64,000 nucleotides of DNA. Origin: Aschersonia sp. MBC 622. Its lineage: Eukaryota > Ascomycota > Sordariomycetes > Hypocreales > Clavicipitaceae. The DNA is taken from NCBI GenBank assembly GCA_030782805.1, contig JARJPL010000260.1:1-64000 (forward strand). Direction: 5' to 3'. Positions 55,579 to 64,000 of the stretch are shown here, piece by piece (position 1 is the first letter of the stretch; every line of letters begins with the position of its first letter). Made by a program: the position numbers and the translations under genes. A model generated the notes under the pieces. The model searched no databases, had not been told where the DNA came from, and was given only the letters and a program-made list of their open reading frames with translations.

Positions 55579-56519
55579 GATCGCTGAGCGGCGCGGTGTT
55601 AGCGAAATGTGTGGTAATAGAAGAAGAATAGAGGAAGAAAGCGTAGGGAATGGGAACTGGGCGGATGAAAGCGTCAGCGAGGAGTTTCTTCTCGGGATCT
55701 CACCTAGAATAGAGATTGTTGGTTGAGGGTCACTGGGCAGAAGCAGCGTTGCTTCAGTGTAATGTATAAGGTTGTGGAAGGAAATTAATACGAGAACGTT
55801 GTAGAATAGGTGGTGGATGACAAAAGGGAAGAAAAGTTTTGAATGAAAGAAATGTTTGAAAAGAAATGAACCGCTGCTGCTGGCTGCTCAGCAAAGAAAA
55901 TCAACAGCTTCGTCAGGAGATGAGAATGCTATGCAAGGTGCTGCGTTAATGAACAGTAAGTGAGGTGCATCTCTTGGTCACGGCGCTCAAGTTACCAGAC
56001 CCCAGCCACAAAGCATTGGGGGTCGTGGAGGCAAGTATTTTGTCACATTTTAAAGAATACATAGAACAAGTTCAGAGGTAGTCTCATTCCAGCAGAAAAG
56101 AGATTGAACATCGAATATAGTACATTTCTTTTGTTGCCTGCTCAGGCCAAAATAGCAAATCCTAAAAACGCCATGTTTTCCATAAATAAATAACACCATT
56201 AACCAGAAAGACGAACTGCGGGCCGGTACAAACTGGGCATCTTGAGGGGATGAACAGTCTGTCACCTTGAGCGCAAATCGCACCGAGGCATATTTTTGTG
56301 TTTTTGTCATTAGGTCGTAACAAGAGAAAAAGCCTGGAAGAAAGCAACCAACGTCTGAACAAAGCAGCAGCAGCAGCAAACAAGCACATTTTTCCCTTTC
56401 TATATTACATCAAATCTCCGTAGCTCGTTCCTCTTTGTAGGATATTGTCGTGGTGGGAGAAGTGTCATCGCTTCACCTCATCGCATTATGTGTAATCGAA
56501 GGGGGGGTTGGGGTATCAT
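55579..56519. other. Intergenic region between Myb-like copies 3 and 4
   Basis: About 940 bases without a supported gene. It holds the promoter of copy 3 and the 3' region of copy 4. Confidence 0.5.
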
Positions 56520-57302
56520 TTAAAAGTGTCCGTCTTGAAAGTGGTCGTTCCAGAGTGACTGGCTGGTGGCATTGAGGTCTGTCTGCGTAGAGAGATCAAA
56601 ATTGCCGCCCGAGACGAAATTGCTCATGTCAATGGCAGCCTCAAAGGCAGAGAAGTCAGTTGGGCCTTCGAGGCCTGGCTCCTGCTTCAAAAACTCGGGG
56701 CTCGCATCGAGACTGTATCCGGGGTGATTGGGGAGCTGGTGGTGGATCGCCTTCGGGTTGAGAGAGAGCGGCTGGGTCATGTCGTCGCTGCAGGGAGTCA
56801 TGAATCGAGGATTTTCAAAGTCGTCACCGAGGTCGCCCATGTAGGGAGAGACGTCTGGAGTGAACTGCAAAAGACGAGCGTTGGCAAAGAACTACTCATG
56901 AAGACCGCGCTGGCTGCTCGCGCGAACATACCTGAGGATACGACGTCAAGCTGATGCTGGACTCTGACTTGATGATGGTGTCCTTCTTGGGGTGTGAATC
57001 TCGTCGAGAAGACGACTTGGAGACCTTGCCAGACTTTTCGCTAGAGCTGCGTCTCTTGGTGGGCTCGTGGCCGGTAATAGTGGAGCGAAAACGAGAGTAT
57101 CTCATTCTAGCGGCATGACCATTCGTAATGGGCTGCAGCAGAACAGGGTCGTTGGCAACTTGATTCCAGTCAATCTGAAAGATGGGTTAGATAGGGCATC
57201 AGGCGCTTGAAGGGGGTGGCAAGTACTCACATCCTTGAGGTTCTTTTGCTTGAGAATGGCAAAAAGGAACCGAGCCATGGCATTGTCTGCGTTGGAGGTC
57301 AT
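56520..57302 (-). CDS. Myb/SANT-like nuclear protein, copy 4
   Basis: Three exons (57302-57231, 57174-56932, 56864-56520) give about 219 residues. The module is at residues 6-62: DNAMARFLFAILKQKNLKD, IDWNQVANDPVLLQPIT, then AARMRYSRFRSTITG. The first intron lies exactly before IDWN, phase 0, the same place as in copy 1. A Ser/Lys/Arg-rich stretch (TKRRSSSEKSGKVSKSSSRR) follows, and the C-terminal 120 residues are acidic and Pro/Asn-rich (FTPDVSPYMGDLGDDF), resembling an activation region. It is the rightmost minus-strand member and looks most like a transcription regulator. Confidence 0.75.
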
Positions 57303-60300
57303 AATGGCGAAAAAGGTGCAAGTTGATCAGACTATAGAATAGGGGGAAGAATGTTGGGCGAGTCGAGGTTGATATGCAGCGATGCAGCGACCAAGACGGC
57401 AGCGTGAGAGCCTGGCCACGAGGACCGAGACAGGTTGGACGGGAGATGTAAGACTAGCTTCGATTCGAAGAGATGAAGTGGTTGCGTGAGTAAATTGTAG
57501 AAAGTTTAACAAGGGAGGCTATGTGGAGGACAGCGTGAATGCACGAGTGGCGAGGAGAAGGAATTGGATCGAAGCTCAGAGGTAGTGGACTTGAACCGAC
57601 TGTCAAGGACGGTAAAATGGGAGTCTCAAAAAGTTGAAGCATATGTAAATAGGAGAATAATGGTCAAAATCAGATGTATGCTGGGCAGAAGGGGAGGGAA
57701 GAAGAAGAGAGCATCGAGCGACGGCCAGGCACCAAGGCCAGAGAAGCACTTATATAGGAAGATGGCGTACGACAAGGTTGGTGGGCCGGGAGTCGATTTC
57801 CATGGGAACAAGGATTAGGCAGACCAGGTGGGATTTTGGGTTTTTTGAGCTGGATTCGCAAGCCACACCCCTCGGGGGGATGGAGGAGGGATGGTATATC
57901 TTTTTTTTTTCGACATGATGGGTGTTGGTAGCGATGGATTGGGTGAGGGAAGAGGGCGTGGGAGAAAAGAGGCAAAGAACCAGGGGGGGGTCTGTTGCCT
58001 AGCGCTGGGGCCAAGACTCAAGACTCAAGAGGCAAGTCGCTTGTTTGGGCAATAGCAATGCTGAAGCCCCACTGGATGCTGAGAAATGCGCTACCAGCTC
58101 GAGTATGTGCCACTACCTAATTATCAATGACATGACTGCCTGCCAGCTGCCTAGGTAATGAATTCCTTGCTGCTGCAAGGCTTTAGAGAGCGCTGTTGAA
58201 ATAAATCATCAATTGAATATGTAAGTAGCCAAGCCGGAAGCAAGCCAGAAAAGTTGGTTAAAAAAAAAAGCTCGGCGAGCAATGTTGGGAATTGAGCGGC
58301 ATGTTCCAGTGGAGCAACACCACTTAAACCCCCAGAAAGTCGCTGCTTCAGCCGCGTAAAGTGGTTTGCTTGGAGCGCTGTAATTATGGATCGGCTCAAC
58401 ACATGCGCAGACCCATGAGAAAAAAAGTAAACGTCATTGCTTGGCCTCATGGGAAAAACAACGAGCTTTCACCGTCGTTTTGCAATTGGCCGCGTAATTC
58501 CATCTTTGATCTAAACCAACGGTCAAAGTCGCAGTCATCGCAATCGGGCAAAAGAAAAGAATGCTGGTACCTCGACCGCAAAAAAGCAACGACAGGGGAT
58601 TTCATTCAAGATTTCTTTTTTTCTTGTCGTCCAATTCTCCCGTATTATTCGCTTCTTTATCCCTGGTCTGAAACCCAGTGTGACTCATTGCCTAAAACCC
58701 CATCAAATCGGTTTACCTAAGTGGAGAGGGGAGGGGGTGCGGCAAGGCCACCCGTCCATTCCGTCAGCATGGGTTGAAATGCCCCCAACAACCCAAGCCG
58801 TCTTTTGTTGTACCTCGCCCACCAGAAAATGCTGCGTCGGTGACTTTTTCTCAAGCAGATCAATGCGGAATTGATAGAAACAGACGAGATCTGATAAGAA
58901 AAGCCGTTGGTGACGTCTTGTCAGCTTATAAAAAGGCACCACACCTCGACAAGGCAGCAAAAAATAAAAGTTCGCAGTCCTACCGTCATCCCCTTTGTGC
59001 CCAATTAATTTCCTTTCTTACTCGTGCTTCCTCATTTCTGATCAGCGTGGTGTGTGGTGTGTGTGGCATGTCTCCTAGTGCGGCGGACCCATGTGTTGCA
59101 AAGCCGAGAGCGCTGCGAAGGGAGCTCAGCCTGCCTTGAAAAGAGGGGTACTAGCAAAAAATCATCACCAGTTTGCGCAGGCAGAGTTTTGGACCAAAAC
59201 ACAGCCAACAGGCCAAAAAAGACGCGGAAAGTGCTAGAGATGAGAGATGCTCCATTTTCGATGCATTGCCGACGTTTTTTTACACCTCTATGGTCGCAGT
59301 CGCGGCCCAGAGGCCATGCGCAGCGAGGATGGGCTCGCCGCCGACCCTCGGGAGACGCGACGGGGCGCGCACTACTGCGACCCTCTCAGCGTCCTCGTCA
59401 CCGCCAGGTTGCCACGAAAACACGTGATGACGCTAGGCCGCTTCAGGAAGCGAGCGCGGGCGGCCTAGCCGTACCGGCGAGCGAGACAGCAGCGCGGATG
59501 AACCGTCGTATCAGTGTATCACGTACCACACTTTCTTCTCCCCCCCCCAAACCCCAAAGACCACCCGCATTCAGGTTTGTGCCGTTCCGTTCGATTCCAC
59601 AATGTGTGATTGCGTCTGCACATTGCGCATTCCACCACCGAGACTTTTCTGCGCGAGCAAGGCAAAGAAAAAAGAAAAAAGTCAGAAATATCGTTTGCTC
59701 GTGCCTGTGCCTGGAGCTCCTTTGTCGTCGATGCAGACGGGTCGAGCAGCACAGCCCACTTGCCACAGGTACAAAGGTACCTTGTTTGCCTGATCGAACT
59801 GGTTATCGAATCTCTGAAGCTGTATGTACATGAATAGGTGGCCGGCTAAACTGCGTCTGAATGCCGGCTATGCCACAACATCATCGTCCGTAGGCAAGGC
59901 AGCAATATCCAAGGAAACATGTCGATCATGCAAAGATCAAATCCGAATATAATACAATGCGTCCCCGGCGGTCCTTTTATTTACTCTCAGCCCGTCTCCC
60001 GCACGGCTACCAAGGCCGCCCATCTTGGCCGCAGCCTCGCCCGCGAAGCACAAAAACCAGAGACTGTACCGCCTGTTATGCCGCGCACGGGCCAACGTGC
60101 AGCCGATCCGCCTTCTCCCCACCTCGACTTTCTGTCTTGCAGGCTGCAAGTCCCTAAAAAGCCCCAGATAAGTCAAACCATCTGCTCTCCTGTCACGCAC
60201 TACCAATTTTCCCTCCCGGCCAGCGCCTGTCCTTAACAGACTCTACCTACGCCCACACAGCGACAATACCGCTGGACTCCTTGCGCCAGCGCGGCACCAC

Positions 60301-60460
60301 ACACCAAGGGAAAAAAAAATTGACCCAAGCTCCGTCGTACTCTCTCTCTCTCTTTCTCTCCTCTGCGTCGTTCGCTGCACCCCTCGCGCAACGGGCAGGA
60401 CGCGAGGCCGTCTTGACCCACCTCGCCTGGCTCGTTCTTAAGGCCTTCTTCCTGTCAGCC
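57303..60460. other. 3.15-kb gene-free centre between divergent Myb-like groups
   Basis: The longest gap in the right half. It must hold the promoters of copy 4 (leftward) and copy 5 (rightward). Several open frames of 60-260 codons exist (for example 59054-59833) but their composition, rich in Arg, Ser, Cys and His, is that of chance frames. The part next to 60461 has a CT-rich leader (60341-60365). I see no RNA gene, repeat family or transposon. Confidence 0.5.
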
Positions 60461-61391
60461 ATGAATAACATGAATAACAAGAACTGGAACGACCGTGCCG
60501 ACAAGGACCTCTTTTTTACCATTCTGTCAATCAAGAACATTGGCGTCATCAGTGGTGCGGAATGGACACATATCGGCAACTACATGCGTAGCATTGGATA
60601 TGGCTTCACAAACGAGGGATGTCGGTAAGTATCTCATCTCATCCCGCACTCACACCCTTGGACATTTTGTCAATTTTCTTGCTTTCATTTTCAGCCCACA
60701 TCGTCTTCTGCTGCTGCCAGTCTGCCCTCTTGTTCCTGCATATCCAACTGCTACTTCCCCTCATCAGTACGCCGTAGCAGTCCTCCACCACCAGCCCTAT
60801 ATGCAATGCAACCCCGGGCCAATAGCATCTTTTCTCGGTTCCCCCGCTCTCTACTAATTATCCCGTCACAGACAACACTTTCAAGGCCTGCGCCGCGCTA
60901 CAAACAAAATTGAGCCCGCGCCTCCTCCAGCAGACGCGGCGCTCCGGCGCATCGACCCAAGCCTAAACCCCATCACCCGGCGCCCTGGCCCTGGACGTGG
61001 CCGGCCTCGAAAGTCCGCGGCCGCCGGCGAAGCGTCCGCAGGACCGGCCTCCGCAGCCGTCAGCAGTGTCACGCCACTTGATCCCAACATGAACGCTTCG
61101 CCGACCCCGGCCCCTGCCCCGCCGCAAGGAATGGACACGGAGGTGCACGACCTCAACCAGCAGATTGCCATGGAGGACGAGCAGGCCCTCGTGGCGTCGG
61201 CTGCAGACGTTCCCTACCCGGGCGCCGCCCCTGTGCAACAGGGCGCCGCTGACGGGAGCGCGGACGAGCACCCGTCAAAGCGGCAAAGACTTGACGCCGA
61301 TGTCATGGACCCCGAGTCGGCCCTGGACGATGAGGCTGTGCTGGCATTGGCCGCGCACAACGGCACGACACCAGCTGATTACGCAGAGTGA
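60461..61391 (+). CDS. Myb/SANT-like nuclear protein with AT-hook, copy 5
   Basis: Two exons (60461-60624 and 60872-61391) give about 227 residues. I chose ATG 60461 (MNNMNNKNW) since the frame upstream is leader sequence. The module: RADKDLFFTILSIKNIGVIS, EWTHIGNYMRSIGYGFTNEG, then R|QHFQGLRRATNK, with a phase-2 intron (247 nt) exactly before the third helix. An AT-hook core (GRGRPRK) follows. The rest is Ala/Pro-rich and acidic with a basic SKRQRLD signal. It belongs to a second module subtype shared with the 62-63 kb exons. Probably DNA binding; targets unknown. Confidence 0.75.
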
Positions 61392-62225
61392 GAAGACCCC
61401 TTTTTGCCAGGCTCTTTGAGTATCATACTGATAGGTGCGACATTAGATTTAGCTATGGTGATGCGTAGCATGTCATACTTGGAGACATGAAGCAAGATTA
61501 CGAGCGAGCAATGGTGGGTTCATCGGCGTTGAGTGACTTTTTGTCTGGATATACACGGCGCTTTGTTTTCTCTTTCTTACAACTCGGAGGCTGTATTTTG
61601 ACGACCAGGTAAACGCATTTTGACGTTTTTGTTGTTGCTTTTTTACTTTTTCGTTCATACATTAGAAGCGCAGGATTGCAATGTTGGAGAGGGACTGCAT
61701 TTGGTCTCGGAGAGGAGTTTTGTCCTTTTTCATGATTGACTGTCATGGACTTTGGTAAACGCAATCTGTGCCAGAAATCAATACAATTGTTGATCATCCA
61801 TCTTTGACCGAACAATAAACAAAGGCGTACAGGCGTCCCCATCTCAACTGTTCGGACTGCCGCCGAAGCACAACGCCGCAGTGAAGGGTTGATGGCTTAA
61901 AGGGCACCTAGACCGATCCCAGGATAGTTGCTCTGTGAAGGTGAATGACGACTGACAGTAAGCAATCTGGTTTTCCGATGCAAACAGACCGCCGGTGCTG
62001 CAGCTCTGCCCAGCCGTTTGCACCCATAACCAACATCGCACGGCCATTCACCGACTGCTTCCCTCTAATTTCCTCATTTTCATCTTGCAACAACAAGACG
62101 CAAAACCACATCCTCGCTTTTCTTGTCGCTCTTCTATAACTCTCTTTTTCTCTCTCTTGCCTCGTCTCGCCTTTGCGGTCAACACAGCCCTTTACACATA
62201 TTAAAAACCCGTCCGAATCGAAACC
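61392..62225. other. Intergenic region, copy 5 / copy 6
   Basis: About 830 bases. It includes the copy 5 3' region and, from about 62100, a CT-rich leader before ATG 62226. No other gene supported. Confidence 0.5.
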
Positions 62226-62392
62226 ATGCCTGTCAAGGCCGGAGTCTGGGAGAACCCAGACTTCCTCATGGAGCTGTCCCTCGCGCTCTTTCAAGTTGCC
62301 AGCGGCGGTGGCGCCCTGAGCACCCAGGCCAAGAGTGCCGTCGAGGCCTATCTCAAGGCCCAGGGTCATGATCAGTCCTGGGAGTCTATCCG
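62226..62392 (+). CDS. Myb/SANT-like first exon A (copy 6)
   Basis: An open exon from ATG 62226 to a GTAAGG donor at 62393, phase 2. It encodes about 55 residues: VWENPDFLMELSLALFQVASGGGAL, then AKSAVEAYLKAQGHDQSWESIR. This resembles the first two helices of the copy 8 module, and ends where copies 5 and 8 are interrupted by an intron. No matching third-helix exon (QHxQxLRR) is found before the next ATG at 62708. It could splice to the exon at 63420, skipping B and C, or be a truncated duplicate. It has its own CT-rich leader. Confidence 0.5.
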
Positions 62393-62707
62393 GTAAGGCG
62401 ATGCTCTATCGTTCTATCTTGCCAATCTTATCCCTTGCTTCAATCCTTCCATTCTCCTCACTTCTCACCGTTTTGACAGCGTGTGCACTACTTGCAGCTG
62501 CATTTTGGCGCTTGTTTTCCGCAGAGGCGGTGAATACAGCTGCTTCATATGCCGCCTTATTATGCCTCTGCCGACGAGCCAAGTTGCCTCCTCGCTTTCA
62601 TCCTTTCATCATTTCATCCTTAAATCCTTTCATCCTTGCATTCTTTGATCCTTGATCCTTCCAGCCTCTGCTCCTCGAATCTACCTTCCCAGCAAGCATC
62701 TTTTGCC

Positions 62708-62859
62708 ATGGCTCGTTCTCAGATGAAATGGGACGCGGCAGCCCACGAGGCCATGCTCATCTGCATCGTCAAGCACTGCGAGCTAAACTCTCATAACATG
62801 GCCAAAGTCTTGGAAGAAATGCAAAAGAAGGGCTACGAGTTTACAGAGAGAGCCTTCCG
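62708..62859 (+). CDS. Myb/SANT-like first exon B (copy 7)
   Basis: From ATG 62708 to a GTATGA donor at 62860, phase 2. It encodes about 50 residues: MKWDAAAHEAMLICIVKHCEL, then NMAKVLEEMQKKGYEFTERAFR. The start WDAAAHEAML closely matches copy 8 (WDATAHEALL). No own third-helix exon is recognisable downstream, although read-through stays open to 63058 and would give 116 residues with an unlikely hydrophobic tail. The same two explanations as for exon A apply. Confidence 0.55.
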
Positions 62860-63165
62860 GTATGACATGCTGCCAAGGGAGAACATCAGTTTTTTGATCC
62901 TTTGCCTGCTCTGCTTTTCCTATTCTCTGTTTCCGTTTGTTTTGAAAGTCCAGCACGAACACCTGCCAGGCAGAAGGCAGGCTCTTGGTGTCTACCACCC
63001 ACTCATATCTCGTTCACTCAAATCTCTCCTCTCCACATCAACCATCACTTTGCCATAACAATATCCCCAAGCTTCACTTTTTTTTCTCTACACACCTCTG
63101 TCCTTGCCATACTATATTCCTTTCGATCACAATCCCTTCGCTTCAAATCCATCGCGTTTCTCATC

Positions 63166-63770
63166 ATGCCTGAAAAGTCCAGCCGTCGCTGGGACGCCAC
63201 GGCTCACGAAGCCCTGCTCTTCGCCATGATTGAAGAGTTCAAGCCAAATAAAGAGTCAATCACGGGCATCGTGGGTCGTTTGAGGGCCATGGGCCACGAT
63301 TACACCTTTCATGGAGTCAAGTACCTGGCTTCCCCCTTGCCCTATTCTCTTGACCCTTTTGCATTTGCATGACTCTTCTGTTCTCCTCTGCTTTTTACTA
63401 ACCGTCTTTCGCGTTTTAGTCAGCACATCCAAAAGCTTCGCAAAGCTCGCGATACGTCTGCTCTCGACGGTTCAGGAGACAGCTCAAAGCCTGCTACTCC
63501 CCGCAAGGCTACTCCTCGCAAGACCCCGACATCTACCCGCAAGCACAAGGTTGAGATGGACGAGGACGCCGATGAGCTCGGCCTGGACATCAAGAAGGAG
63601 GACGAGAAGGGTAGCATGGCTACTCCGTCCAAGCGCCCTAAGGTCGAGTAAGCTTTACGGATTCACCTCACATTTTTGAAGTCGTAAAATACTAACTGTC
63701 TTTTTCTGTTTGAAGTCCTTTCTCTAGCCCGGACTGGAAAAAGTCCGTCTTTCAGAACTCTGAAATTTAG
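63166..63770 (+). CDS. Small Myb/SANT-like nuclear protein, copy 8
   Basis: Three exons (63166-63320, 63420-63647, 63716-63770) give 145 residues. The module: RRWDATAHEALLFAMIEEF, ITGIVGRLRAMGHDYTFHG, then N|QHIQKLRKARD; the phase-2 intron (GTACCT...TTTTAG with a CTAAC branch) falls before the third helix as in copy 5. The tail is Lys/Thr/Pro-rich (PATPRKATPRKTPTSTRKHK) and acidic-basic, a chromatin-protein character. A last intron (GTAAGC...TTTGAAG, with TACTAAC) overlaps a TAA stop at 63649 and, once removed, adds PFSSPDWKKSVFQNSEI. The two 3' exons may also serve first exons A and B. Confidence 0.75.
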
Positions 63771-64000
63771 GTCAATACGTTGTCCGTTGGTCCTATCGCG
63801 ACACAACAATACGCATGTTGAGGGATTTTACGAACTTTGAGATGCATGGGTCCATTTTGCTTTGCTACTTACGCGGTTATGGACATTACGGTATCATTTG
63901 ATTTCCACAGAAAAGGCGACGTTGGATGAGACAGCAACGTCGAGAGAGCATTAGGTATTAGGGGGAGACAGCTAGGACTCAGGAAGAGTCTTGAATACAT

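Noticed and set aside
59054..59833. 259-codon open frame in the gene-free centre
   Set aside because: Composition (many Arg, Cys, Ser, His) fits chance translation. No domain, no splice structure, no similarity between its parts and neighbouring modules.
62860..63058. Read-through of exon B as a 116-residue protein
   Set aside because: The tail would be a hydrophobic, non-conserved stretch beginning exactly at a good GTATGA donor; splicing at 62860 is more likely.
1..64000. Transposons, integrated viruses or extensive RIP-mutated DNA
   Set aside because: No reverse transcriptase, transposase, terminal repeats or long AT-rich mutated blocks were seen; the two in-frame TAGs are isolated changes.
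1..64000. tRNA or rRNA genes
   Set aside because: I scanned intergenic stretches for GTTCRANNC-type B boxes with a matching cloverleaf and found none convincing. By eye this cannot exclude an intron-containing tRNA; tRNAscan-SE would decide.

Overview
The window looks like nuclear DNA of a filamentous ascomycete (Pezizomycotina, probably a Sordariomycete such as a Hypocrealean fungus; the lineage is inferred from protein content and gene style, not proven). Evidence: about 25 compact protein genes on both strands, short introns (mostly 46-106 nt) with GTRNGT donors, CTAAC-like branch sites and YAG acceptors, CT-rich leaders, and typically fungal genes (Zn2Cys6 regulator, Byr4, Dsc2, Uds1, Atg37). 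I saw no transposon, rRNA, tRNA, CRISPR or bacterial feature. Exon borders were worked out by hand from splice signals, frame and protein continuity.

Layout. 1-5.06 kb is gene-free, low-complexity DNA ending in a CT-rich leader for a SOK1/TCP11-family gene (5.07-7.04 kb, +). 8.7-16 kb carries three minus-strand genes: a Uds1 coiled-coil septation protein, a Dsc2-like rhomboid pseudoprotease and a mitochondrial PP2C phosphatase (Ptc5-like). 16.8-23.5 kb has a KPWE-motif peroxisomal protein (Pex39-like), a Pumilio-family RNA-binding gene with an in-frame TAG, mitochondrial ribosomal protein mS33, and an active-site-complete RNase III. 24.5-38 kb holds an Atg37-like acyl-CoA-binding membrane protein, a low-complexity hypothetical gene, the 78-kDa complex I subunit, SelO, XRCC4/Lif1, an aldo-keto reductase and a Zn2Cys6 regulator. 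39-48 kb holds Byr4/Bfa1, Get5, cofilin and mitochondrial HSP60. These are unrelated housekeeping genes, with no sign of a metabolic cluster.

The most unusual part is 48.9-63.8 kb. At least seven, and up to nine, small basic proteins or exons share a roughly 50-residue Myb/SANT-like helical module. Four lie on the minus strand (52.5-57.3 kb) and four on the plus strand (60.5-63.8 kb), facing away from a 3.15-kb gene-free centre. Introns recur at two equivalent places in the module, supporting descent by local duplication. The last three plus-strand modules (at 62.2, 62.7 and 63.2 kb) each end in a phase-2 donor, but only one 3' exon pair is recognisable. They may be alternative first exons, or tandem duplicates of which two lost their 3' ends.

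Other notable points: a start codon alone in its exon plus an 11-nt exon in cofilin, a 15-nt exon carrying an iron-sulfur cysteine in the complex I gene, GC-AG introns, and two genes whose reading frames contain a single TAG.
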